A stretch of DNA of 6,369 bases from an uncultured Bacteroidia bacterium (GCA_902773305.1 CACYEB010000239.1:1-6369), one strand, 5' to 3'; counted from the stretch's first letter, positions 1-6,369 are shown. The notes: generated from the letters alone by a model not told the origin. Translations and numbers: made by a program.

Positions 1-504
1 AACCGCATCATACTCGAGCGTGGCGGCGTGAAGCCCTCTGCAGTGAAATTCCGCTCCATGCTGGGCGGAGCCCTGGTACAGCAGCGCGACACCGTGGCCG
101 AAAGTGCGGCCGACCTGACTCCTGTCACCCAGGCCCGTCCCACCGAAGGCCAGATCAATGACCTGCTGTTCGCCAACCGCCTTGTGAAGCACAGCAAGAG
201 CAACGCCATCGTCCTGGCCAAAGGCGGTATGCTTCTGGCCAGCGGCATCGGTCAGACATCCCGCGTAGATGCCCTGCGCCAGGCAATCGCCAAAGCGCGC
301 AGTTTCGGTTTCGACCTCAACGGCGCCGTTATGGCTTCCGACGCCTTCTTCCCCTTCCCCGACTGCGTGGAGATTGCCCACGAGGCCGGCATCACCGCCG
401 TAATCCATCCCGGCGGCAGCATCCGCGACGGCGAGAGCATCGACTTCTGCAACGCCCACGGGGTGGCTATGGTCACCACCGGCAAGCGTCATTTCAAGCA
501 TTAG
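1..504 (+). CDS. purH: Bifunctional AICAR transformylase / IMP cyclohydrolase, C-terminal part (5' end outside window)
   Basis: PurH carries out the last two steps of purine synthesis: formyl transfer from 10-formyl-THF to AICAR, then ring closure to IMP. It is a cytosolic enzyme. The reading frame is open from base 1, so the visible 167 codons are only the C-terminal third of a protein usually about 500 residues long. The GTG at 28 is an internal valine and not a start. What is visible is the AICAR transformylase domain: the KHSKSN segment (visible residues 63-68), a GQTSRVDALRQA helix, the hallmark SDAFFPFPD (113-121), the PGGSIRD loop and the terminal TGKRHFKH. These features, especially the ending, closely resemble Bacteroidetes PurH. 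The N-terminal cyclohydrolase domain and the KH pair known to be catalytic in the human enzyme lie upstream, unseen. mreB follows after 23 bases on the same strand. Family assignment is secure. Confidence 0.96.
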   Translation, partial: NRIILERGGVKPSAVKFRSMLGGALVQQRDTVAESAADLTPVTQARPTEGQINDLLFANRLVKHSKSNAIVLAKGGMLLASGIGQTSRVDALRQAIAKARSFGFDLNGAVMASDAFFPFPDCVEIAHEAGITAVIHPGGSIRDGESIDFCNAHGVAMVTTGKRHFKH

Positions 505-527
505 AAAACAAATCAATATTTTCAGAT
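505..527 (+). promoter_or_regulatory. AT-rich, Shine-Dalgarno-less leader of mreB
   Basis: This 23-base gap is the longest intergenic stretch in the window and is sharply richer in A and T than the genes around it. It contains no GGAGG-like sequence at a useful distance from the mreB ATG. Bacteroidetes are known to start translation largely without Shine-Dalgarno pairing, using A/T-rich, weakly structured leaders, and this stretch fits that pattern. I see no reliable Bacteroidetes promoter here, so it is called as a translation-initiation region only. Any mreB promoter would have to lie inside the end of purH. Confidence 0.45.
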
Positions 528-1547
528 ATGGCATTTTCTTTCCTGACACAAGAGTTGGCTATAGACTTGGGAACCGCCAACACCGTCATTTTCATGAATG
601 ACAAGAAGGTCATCGACGAGCCGTCTATCGTTGCCATCGACACCTACACCGACAAGCCTATGGCTGTAGGCTCAAGGGCTAAGTTGATGCACGAACGCAC
701 CAACCCGGGCATAAAGACCATACGTCCCCTCAAGGACGGCGTCATCGCCGACTTCGACGCTGCGGAGATTATGATCCGCGAGCTCATAAAAATGATCAAC
801 TATAAGAAATCGTTCTTCACCCCGAGCCTCAAGATGGTCGTGGGCATTCCCCAGGGCTCTACCGAGGTAGAGAAGAGGGCTGTACGCGACAGCTGCGAAC
901 ACGCCGGCGGACGTGACATCTATATGGTGTACGAGCCTATGGCAGCTGCTCTGGGTATCGGACTGGACGTGACCGAGCCCAGCGGCAATATGATCGTGGA
1001 CATCGGAGGCGGTACCACCGAAATCGCGATTATCTCCCTGGGCGGCATCGTTGCGGCACAGAGCATCCGTGCGGCAGGCGACCTCTTCACCTATGAGATC
1101 CAGCAGTATATGCGCCAGCAGCACAACATCAAAGTCGGCGAGATTACCGCAGAGGACATCAAAATCAAGATCGGCGCCGCCATCACCGACCTCGAAGAGG
1201 AAGTTCCCCCGATGGTGGTCAAGGGTCCAAACATTATGACCGCGCACCCCATCGAGGCCGAGATCACGTCTCAGGAGGTCGCCCACTGCCTGGACAAGCA
1301 GCTGGCCCGCATAGAGGCAGGCATCCTGGAGGTGCTGGAGCAGACTCCCCCGGAGCTCTATGCCGACATCGTGGACAAGGGTATCTACCTTACTGGCGGC
1401 GGCGCCCTGCTCAAGGGTATCGACCAGCGCTTTGCAAGGAAGATCAACATCCCGTTCCACGTCTCCGAGGATCCGCTCCGCGCCGTGGCACGCGGTACCT
1501 GCGCAGCGCTCAAGAACATCGACAAATATCCTTTCCTGATGAGATAA
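528..1547 (+). CDS. mreB: Rod shape-determining protein MreB (bacterial actin)
   Basis: MreB is an ATP-binding actin homologue that polymerises on the inner face of the membrane and directs where the elongation machinery inserts peptidoglycan. At 339 residues it has the family's normal length. The nucleotide-binding motifs are intact: phosphate-1 DLGTAN (13-18), the VVGIPQGS stretch, a YEPMAAALG segment whose E136 aligns with the catalytic glutamate of MreB proteins, phosphate-2 DIGGGTTE (158-165), and the adenosine motif LTGGGALL (288-295). The short N-terminus (MAFSFLTQE) is hydrophobic and could help membrane contact. The C-terminus ends FLMR, as in Bacteroidetes MreB. The ATG at 528 is the only sensible start because the conserved fold begins within ten residues of it. 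It is the first gene of a compact mreBCD-mrdA-rodA run; mreC starts 7 bases after its stop. Nothing looks damaged. Confidence 0.97.
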   Translation: MAFSFLTQELAIDLGTANTVIFMNDKKVIDEPSIVAIDTYTDKPMAVGSRAKLMHERTNPGIKTIRPLKDGVIADFDAAEIMIRELIKMINYKKSFFTPSLKMVVGIPQGSTEVEKRAVRDSCEHAGGRDIYMVYEPMAAALGIGLDVTEPSGNMIVDIGGGTTEIAIISLGGIVAAQSIRAAGDLFTYEIQQYMRQQHNIKVGEITAEDIKIKIGAAITDLEEEVPPMVVKGPNIMTAHPIEAEITSQEVAHCLDKQLARIEAGILEVLEQTPPELYADIVDKGIYLTGGGALLKGIDQRFARKINIPFHVSEDPLRAVARGTCAALKNIDKYPFLMR

Positions 1548-1554
1548 TATCCTG

Positions 1555-2376
1555 ATGGATTATAATTCCCGCTCATATAACCTGCTGCTGACCATAGGCG
1601 TATTCGTCGTTCTGGAGGTAATATCCATTGTAATGATCACCCGCAACAGCGTCCTGCAGAGGTATTTGATTATGAACGGGATACGGTCCACCCAGGTTTT
1701 CTTCTGGGAGAGGAGCGAGGGTATCCGGGACTTCTTCAACCTGCGCGCCTACAACCAGGCGCTGCAGGAAGAGAATGCCGCCCTGAGGGGCAAACTGGCC
1801 CAGATACAGTATCTTCAGGAGACCAAGGCCGTCACCGACTCCACCGCCGGGCTCTACAGATGGATTCCCGCAAGCATCATCAAGAACAACCCCAATAAGC
1901 AGCACAACTACCTCATCCTCAACCGCGGAGCCAAGGACGGCGTCCAGACCGAGATGGGCGTGGTGACCCACAACGCCATCGTGGGCGTGGTCGGGGCGGT
2001 GAGCGAGCATTACAGCTACGTGATTTCGTTCTTGAACAAGAGCCAGAAGGCCAGTGCGATGATTGCCGGCACCACAGATTTCGGACTGCTTACCTGGGAC
2101 GGCGTAGACGGGCGGCAGGCAACCCTGTCGCACGTTCCGCTCTCCAGCACCGCGGCCGTGGGCGACACGGTCTGCACCAGTGGCTACTCAACCATATATC
2201 CTCCCGACATTCCCGTGGGAATGATTACCGCAGTGGATGACGTGAGCGGTATGTACAAGGATATGAACGTGGACCTGTTCCAGGACATCCGCAGCCTCAA
2301 ATATGTGTATATCGTTCAGCGGCATCATCAGTCGGAAATAGACGAACTCTCAAGGAACGCAGCCAACATAAAGTAG
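1555..2376 (+). CDS. mreC: Rod shape-determining protein MreC
   Basis: MreC is a single-pass membrane protein whose periplasmic part contacts PBP2 and is thought to activate the PBP2-RodA pair. The 273-residue product shows the standard order: a short cytosolic tail, one membrane helix (about 9-28), a coiled-coil stretch rich in Q, E and L (about 62-90), and the two-part beta domain (about 103-255). Recognisable beta-domain features include LNRGAKDGV, the GVVTHNAIVGVVG strand pair and YPPDIPVGMI. The C-terminal tail (EIDELSRNAANIK) is polar and probably flexible. Spacing is 7 bases from mreB and a single base before mreD, consistent with one transcript and probable translational coupling. The sequence resembles Bacteroidetes MreC, and nothing suggests truncation. 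Confidence 0.95.
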   Translation: MDYNSRSYNLLLTIGVFVVLEVISIVMITRNSVLQRYLIMNGIRSTQVFFWERSEGIRDFFNLRAYNQALQEENAALRGKLAQIQYLQETKAVTDSTAGLYRWIPASIIKNNPNKQHNYLILNRGAKDGVQTEMGVVTHNAIVGVVGAVSEHYSYVISFLNKSQKASAMIAGTTDFGLLTWDGVDGRQATLSHVPLSSTAAVGDTVCTSGYSTIYPPDIPVGMITAVDDVSGMYKDMNVDLFQDIRSLKYVYIVQRHHQSEIDELSRNAANIK

Positions 2377-2377
2377 A

Positions 2378-2887
2378 ATGCCCACCCTTTTACGCCAGAT
2401 TATAATTTACGCCGTGGTGATCTTAATCCAGGTCATCATGAACAATTATGTCAATCTGGGGCCTATGGTCTACATCTGTCTCGTCCCGCTCCTGGTGATA
2501 TATCTCCCCCTTGACCAGAAGAACTACCTTACGCTCATCATCGCATTCGGCCTGGGACTGTTGATAGATATACTCTCCGACGGGGTGCTGGGCCTCAACG
2601 CCGGGGCGGCGACCCTGGTGGCGCTGGTTTACAAGCCGCTGTTCTATCCCATATTCCAGAAAAACAATTACAGCAAGAAATATATCCTCCCCATCAGGGA
2701 GAGCGGCCTCTGGCATCACGTGCTGTACCTGCTCATCATTCTGGCGATTTACTTCATGTTCTACATAGCCTTCGACGGACTTGCAAAGACCACCCTGCTG
2801 GTCTCCCTGATAAGGTATCTGGTGAATATCCTGGTAAATCTCGCCATTGCCCTGGCAATAGACCTTACGCTGTTCAACAGGAGTTAA
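2378..2887 (+). CDS. mreD: Rod shape-determining protein MreD
   Basis: MreD is the small integral membrane component of the elongation machinery, associated with MreC; its biochemical role is poorly defined. The 169-residue product is almost wholly hydrophobic, with membrane segments around residues 5-24, 30-44, 50-66, 73-91, 112-131 and 138-165. The GLLIDILSDGVLGLNAGA stretch (60-77) is the part that best matches the conserved MreD core of a helix with an Asp followed by Gly and Ala. A polar, basic loop (about 95-110) separates the two halves. The family diverges quickly, so position between mreC and mrdA is an important part of the identification. It starts one base after the mreC stop, and mrdA begins 12 bases after its own stop. 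Confidence 0.92.
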   Translation: MPTLLRQIIIYAVVILIQVIMNNYVNLGPMVYICLVPLLVIYLPLDQKNYLTLIIAFGLGLLIDILSDGVLGLNAGAATLVALVYKPLFYPIFQKNNYSKKYILPIRESGLWHHVLYLLIILAIYFMFYIAFDGLAKTTLLVSLIRYLVNILVNLAIALAIDLTLFNRS

Positions 2888-2899
2888 TACCAAAGGGCT

Positions 2900-4750
2900 A
2901 TGAAGTTCTATCTCGGCAGGCGCAATACCATTTTGCTTGTACTGTTTGTCATTTTTGCCATAATTGCGGTCAGGCTGTTCACGATACAGATCATCGACAA
3001 GCAATATCGCGAAACCGCGGGCAACAATGCCCTCAAATATGTCACCATCTATCCCGCAAGGGGACGTATCCTTGACCGCTACGGCAACACTATCGTAGAG
3101 AACAAGATTACCTACGACATTATGGTGACCCCGCGCCAGGTGAGCGAATTCGACACGCTGGCCATTTGCGAGATATTCGGCCTGGAACCCTCTTTCGTAC
3201 AGGAGAGGTTCGCCTCATACAACGCCAACGACCGCAAGATAGGCTTCGGTTCGATGCCTTTCCTCAAGCAGGTCAGCAGCGAGCAGTACAACGCCTTCGC
3301 AGAGAAAGCATTCCTCTTTCCCGGTTTTGACGCCGTCGCCCGCACCGCCCGCGTCTATCCCGTCAATGCCGGCGGCAACCTGATCGGTTATGTGTCTGAA
3401 GTCGACAGGGACTACATAGAGGCTCACCCCGAATACCGCAGCGGCGACTATGCCGGCAAGACAGGTCTCGAACGCGCCTATGAGAAGCGTCTGAGCGGCG
3501 AAAAGGGATATACCGTGTATTACCGCGATGCCCGCGGCCGCATCAAGGGACGCTACGAAGACGGCGCCCTGGACAAGGAAGCGGTGGCGGGCGGCGACAT
3601 CACCACCACCATCGATGCCGGCCTGCAGGCCTACGGCGAAACTCTGATGCGCAACAAGGTGGGAAGCGTAGTCGCCATCGAGCCCTCCACCGGTGAAATC
3701 CTGACCCTTATTTCCAGTCCCGGTATTGATGTGAGCCAGCTGGCTGAAATCAACAAATACTACAAAGAAATCAGCGAGAACCCCTACAATCCGATGTTCA
3801 ACCGCACCGTGCAGTCGGCCCAGCCGCCGGGCTCGGTGTTCAAACTGGTAAACGGGCTCATCGGGCTCCAGGAAGGGGTGCTCAAGCGCGACACCCGCTA
3901 TCCGTGCAGCCGGGGCTACACATTCGGAAAGATACACGTGGGGTGCCACGGCCACCCTTCCCCGATAAACCTGCCCCAGTCGATAGCGATGTCCTGTAAC
4001 GCCTACTACTGCTACGTGCTGCGCTCGATTATGGACAACCGCAAGTACGACAACATCGAGGAGGCTTTCAACAAGTGGCGCGACTATGTCACCAGCTTCG
4101 GTTTCGGGCACAAGCTCGGGAGCGACGTCCCCTATGAACTTGGCGGCAACGTTCCCACCGTGAACACCTACAACAAGCTTCACGGCAAGGGACGCTGGAA
4201 ATCCCTCTCCATAATATCGCTCTCTATCGGACAGGGCGAACTCGGGTGCACCCCGCTCCACCTGGCCAACCTTTGCGCAACCATCGCCAACCGGGGCTGG
4301 TTCTACACTCCCCATATGATAAAGGGTGACGGCCGGTATCCCCTCGATTCCGCATACACCGTACGCAACTACACTATGGTGGACACTACTTATTTCCCCC
4401 TCATCGTAGAAGGTATGAATATGTCGGTTTACGGCGACGGGGGCACCTCCCACGTGGCCCAGGTCCCCGGAGTGAATATGTGCGGCAAGACGGGTACCGC
4501 CCAGAATCCGCACGGAGACGACCACTCCGTGTTCATCTGCTTCGCCCCCCGCGACAACCCGAAAATAGCCGTGGCCGCCTACATAGAAAACGGCGGTTTC
4601 GGTGCTACCTGGGCTGCGCCCATCGCCTCGCTGATAGTGGAGAAATATCTCAACGGAGAAATCGCCGACGGCACTCGCAAAGACCTTGAGACGCGTGTCA
4701 AGAACGGTTACCTCCTTAACAAGGTTCCTGTAAAGAAGAGAAAGAAGTGA
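2900..4750 (+). CDS. mrdA: Penicillin-binding protein 2, elongation transpeptidase
   Basis: This class B PBP crosslinks new peptidoglycan during elongation and works in a complex with RodA. The 616-residue product has a short cytosolic N-terminus, one membrane anchor (about 10-31), then the non-catalytic pedestal domain opening with PARGRILDRYG (52-62) and containing GKTGLE (186-191). The transpeptidase domain carries all three active-site motifs: SVFK (S312 nucleophile, K315), SCN (365-367) and KTGT (530-533). Length is close to that of E. coli PBP2. C336, C349, H350 and H352 cluster between the first two motifs and may bind metal; E. coli PBP2 has a zinc site in the same general region. The C-terminus ends in a basic tail (VPVKKRKK). 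It lies between mreD and rodA, with its TGA overlapping the likely rodA ATG by one base. It is also called pbp2 or pbpA. Confidence 0.96.
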   Translation: MKFYLGRRNTILLVLFVIFAIIAVRLFTIQIIDKQYRETAGNNALKYVTIYPARGRILDRYGNTIVENKITYDIMVTPRQVSEFDTLAICEIFGLEPSFVQERFASYNANDRKIGFGSMPFLKQVSSEQYNAFAEKAFLFPGFDAVARTARVYPVNAGGNLIGYVSEVDRDYIEAHPEYRSGDYAGKTGLERAYEKRLSGEKGYTVYYRDARGRIKGRYEDGALDKEAVAGGDITTTIDAGLQAYGETLMRNKVGSVVAIEPSTGEILTLISSPGIDVSQLAEINKYYKEISENPYNPMFNRTVQSAQPPGSVFKLVNGLIGLQEGVLKRDTRYPCSRGYTFGKIHVGCHGHPSPINLPQSIAMSCNAYYCYVLRSIMDNRKYDNIEEAFNKWRDYVTSFGFGHKLGSDVPYELGGNVPTVNTYNKLHGKGRWKSLSIISLSIGQGELGCTPLHLANLCATIANRGWFYTPHMIKGDGRYPLDSAYTVRNYTMVDTTYFPLIVEGMNMSVYGDGGTSHVAQVPGVNMCGKTGTAQNPHGDDHSVFICFAPRDNPKIAVAAYIENGGFGATWAAPIASLIVEKYLNGEIADGTRKDLETRVKNGYLLNKVPVKKRKK

Positions 4751-4752
4751 TG
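4748..4752 (+). promoter_or_regulatory. TGATG stop-start overlap coupling mrdA and rodA
   Basis: The mrdA stop TGA (4748-4750) shares its A with the ATG at 4750-4752. This arrangement commonly lets a terminating ribosome restart on the next gene. A GTG immediately upstream at 4747 is also in the rodA frame, but the ATG is the more likely start. The upstream sequence is purine-rich because it encodes the Lys/Arg tail of PBP2, so it cannot be taken as a dedicated ribosome binding site. Confidence 0.6.
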
Positions 4753-6186
4753 AACGGCCGCAGGAACTCATACAGAAATCTGGACTGGACACTGATAGTG
4801 TCCTGGTTGGTGCTCGTTCTGTTCGGGTGGATTAATATCTACTCCGTGCTGCACACCGAAGGGAGCATTATTTTTGACATCAGCCAGAAATACGGTATGC
4901 ACTTTATCTGGATCTGCATATCGGTCACCGCAGCCTTCTTTATCATCAGGGTTATTCCTGCCGGGTTCTGGCAGAGCTTTTCGTGGATAGCCTACGGAGG
5001 GGCGATACTGCTGCTGATGGCCACCCTTGTGCTGGGTATCAGCAGCCACGGTTCGCAGAGCTGGATACAGATAGGCAGTTTCCGACTGCAGCCCGCCGAG
5101 TTCTCCAAAATAGCCACCGCGCTGGCGCTCTCTACCGTAATGAGCAAATACGGCTTCACCCTCAAGAATATGTCCAACATCCTGAAGGTGGCTGCCCTGT
5201 TGTTGCTCCCGATGGCCCTGATCCTGCTTGAGAAAGAGACCGGCAGCGTGCTGGTCTACATCGGCTTTTTGATCGTGCTCTACCGCGAAGGTATGTCCGG
5301 CTGGATCATCAGCATCGGCTTTCTGATCGTACTGGAGTTCATCCTCACCATTATAACATCTCCTTATGTTGCGATGGTGGTGGGAATCGGCATTTTCCTG
5401 CTTATATATTTTTTCAAGGAAGACCGGTATCTGCTGGGGTTGCTGGTGACCGCCCTTTCGATGGTCCTTCTCGGTTTTTTCCCGAAGCTGCTGGCGATAG
5501 ATGCCGTTGCAGCGGTCAATCCATTCCCCGCAGAGATATGGGTGGCCGTCATCGCAGGTGCGGTGTCAATCTTCTTCATATTGCGGTTCACCATCCGGTT
5601 CGCCCGCAGGAAGTTCGAACGAAATGCATTCATAGTGCTCCTTTGCGGTATCCTGTTCGTGCTTTCGGTGCAATTTTTCTACAACAAGGTCCTCCAAGAC
5701 CACCAGCGCAACCGTATCGACGTATTCCTGGGACTGGTGGACGACCCCAAGGGCATCGGTTACAACCTGAATCAGTCCAAAATAGCCATCGGCTCGGGAG
5801 GGATGTTCGGCAAGGGCTTCCTGAACGGCACCCAGACCAGTCTGGGCTATGTACCCGAGCAGGAGACCGACTTCATATTCTGCACCATCGGCGAGGAGTG
5901 GGGCTTTGTGGGGGCCTTGCTGGTGCTGGCCCTTTACCTGACCATCATAGGGCGCATAGTGGTGCTGGCCGACAAGGCCAAGTTTGCCTACACCCGCATC
6001 TTCGGCTACTGCGTGGCTATGTGCATTGCGCTGCACGTGGTCATAAACATCGGTATGACCATCGGCCTGATGCCCGTCATAGGCATTCCGCTGCCGTTCC
6101 TCAGTTACGGCGGCAGCGCGCTGCTGGCCTTCAGCGTTATGTTGGCCATCTTTATAAAACTCGAATTTGACGGAAGAAAAGTATAA
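4750..6186 (+). CDS. rodA: RodA, SEDS-family peptidoglycan glycosyltransferase
   Basis: RodA polymerises lipid II into glycan strands during elongation, paired with PBP2 encoded just upstream. With the ATG at 4750 the product is 478 residues; the GTG at 4747 would add one. SEDS landmarks are present: QPAEFSK, with E117 and K120 matching the functionally important Glu/Lys pair of E. coli RodA; HQRNRID (318-324); SKIAIGSGG; GKGFLNGTQ; the TDFIF loop whose D374 corresponds to the catalytic Asp (D262 in E. coli); and the C-terminal IPLPFLSYGGSALL. It is about 100 residues longer than E. coli RodA. The excess lies between ETGS (163-166) and HQRNR, where I count six membrane segments instead of two, giving about 14 in total. 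FtsW is also a SEDS protein, but the mre operon context and the TDFIF/GTQ segments favour RodA. gcvP starts 4 bases downstream. Confidence 0.95.
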   Translation: MNGRRNSYRNLDWTLIVSWLVLVLFGWINIYSVLHTEGSIIFDISQKYGMHFIWICISVTAAFFIIRVIPAGFWQSFSWIAYGGAILLLMATLVLGISSHGSQSWIQIGSFRLQPAEFSKIATALALSTVMSKYGFTLKNMSNILKVAALLLLPMALILLEKETGSVLVYIGFLIVLYREGMSGWIISIGFLIVLEFILTIITSPYVAMVVGIGIFLLIYFFKEDRYLLGLLVTALSMVLLGFFPKLLAIDAVAAVNPFPAEIWVAVIAGAVSIFFILRFTIRFARRKFERNAFIVLLCGILFVLSVQFFYNKVLQDHQRNRIDVFLGLVDDPKGIGYNLNQSKIAIGSGGMFGKGFLNGTQTSLGYVPEQETDFIFCTIGEEWGFVGALLVLALYLTIIGRIVVLADKAKFAYTRIFGYCVAMCIALHVVINIGMTIGLMPVIGIPLPFLSYGGSALLAFSVMLAIFIKLEFDGRKV

Positions 6187-6190
6187 CCAT

Positions 6191-6369
6191 ATGAATTTTG
6201 CAGACAGACACATCGCTCCCGGTCGGTTACAGACAGGGCAAATGCTGGAAAAGCTCGGAGTCTCTTCGCTGGACGAACTCTGCGAACGTACAATTCCCGC
6301 GGATATCCTGCTCCCCGGGCCACTGCCTCTGGACGAGGCCGTGGGCGAAGGGACGTACCTGGCACGCCT
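6191..6369 (+). CDS. gcvP: Glycine dehydrogenase (decarboxylating), P protein, N-terminal fragment (3' end outside window)
   Basis: GcvP is the PLP-dependent P protein of the glycine cleavage system. It decarboxylates glycine and passes the aminomethyl group to the lipoyl H protein, which leads to 5,10-methylene-THF. Only the first 59 codons are visible and the frame runs off the window. They match the family's N-terminus: an F-x-x-RHI-x-P opening (here RHIAP, more often RHIGP), then MLEKLGVSSLDELCERTIPADI, then a PLPLDEAVGE stretch. The RHI-x-P opening favours the single-chain form of roughly 950 residues over the split gcvPA/gcvPB type, but the PLP lysine and most of the protein are outside the window. 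The ATG at 6191 follows the rodA stop by 4 bases with no Shine-Dalgarno site, so read-through transcription from the mre operon is likely unless a promoter lies within rodA. Confidence 0.83.
   Translation, partial: MNFADRHIAPGRLQTGQMLEKLGVSSLDELCERTIPADILLPGPLPLDEAVGEGTYLAR

Noticed and set aside
28..30. GTG as a possible start of a 158-residue protein
   Set aside because: The same frame is open to base 1 and encodes PurH-like sequence upstream of this codon, so it is an internal valine of a gene cut by the window edge.
517..524. TATTTTCA as a Bacteroidetes -7 promoter element for mreB
   Set aside because: It matches TAnnTTTG only partly, lies only three bases from the ATG and would leave almost no leader.
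2892..2897. AAAGGG upstream of mrdA as a Shine-Dalgarno site
   Set aside because: It is a weak match and only two bases from the ATG, too close for normal pairing; this group of bacteria generally does not rely on such sites.
4747..4749. GTG as the start of rodA
   Set aside because: An ATG follows directly at 4750 and forms the usual TGATG overlap with the mrdA stop. The two choices differ by only one residue, so the GTG is not excluded but is less likely.
3215..4792. A 525-codon open frame on the minus strand across most of mrdA
   Set aside because: It lies opposite a gene with all three PBP active-site motifs, its translation resembles no family I know, and long antisense frames are expected where codons end mostly in G or C. 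Shorter antisense frames over mreB (672-1460), mreC (1573-2133), mreD (2423-3004) and rodA (5566-6213) were rejected for the same reason.
6172..6176. GGAAG before gcvP as a Shine-Dalgarno site
   Set aside because: It is 14 bases from the ATG and is explained by the Gly-Arg codons at the end of rodA.
1..6369. A hidden novel system such as a defence locus, mobile element, CRISPR array or RNA gene
   Set aside because: Known housekeeping genes fill nearly every base, gaps total fewer than 50 bases, and I found no long repeats, array-like spacing, integrase-like products or tRNA/rRNA sequence.

Overview
This window looks like a chromosomal segment of a Bacteroidales-type Bacteroidetes. The evidence is close family resemblance: PurH, MreB and PBP2 all have Bacteroidetes-style sequences, such as the PurH ending TGKRHFKH and the MreB ending FLMR. 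No gene start has a convincing Shine-Dalgarno site, and the base composition is fairly GC-rich with a strong preference for C or G in third codon positions. That composition would suit a Rikenellaceae/Alistipes-like member, but this narrower placement is only a guess. No phage, IS element, CRISPR array, RNA gene or other accessory element is visible.

Layout, all on the + strand and tightly packed: the 3' end of purH (1-504), mreB (528-1547), mreC (1555-2376), mreD (2378-2887), the PBP2 gene mrdA (2900-4750), rodA (4750-6186) and the 5' end of a glycine decarboxylase gene, gcvP (6191-6369, running off the window). The largest gap is 23 bases. The others are 7, 1, 12, a 1-base overlap and 4 bases, so there is almost no room for internal promoters or terminators. 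Coding covers practically the whole window.

The core is the classical cell-elongation (Rod complex) operon. MreB filaments under the membrane organise the machine. MreC and MreD link it through the membrane. RodA, a SEDS glycosyltransferase, polymerises lipid II into glycan strands, and its partner PBP2 crosslinks them. The order mreBCD-mrdA-rodA follows this functional unit, and the mrdA/rodA stop-start overlap suggests coupled synthesis of the enzyme pair. The flanking genes both belong to folate one-carbon metabolism: PurH uses 10-formyl-THF, and GcvP starts the route that makes methylene-THF from glycine.

No wholly new system is apparent; this is a housekeeping region. The observations most worth a second look are: (1) strong depletion of the palindrome CATG (4 occurrences) and absence of CTAG, against about 17-18 each for GATC and GTAC, with a matching in-frame bias for T-ending codons before Met; (2) a RodA about 100 residues longer than the E. 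coli type, apparently carrying four extra membrane helices; and (3) a Cys/His cluster in PBP2 between the first two active-site motifs that may be a metal site.
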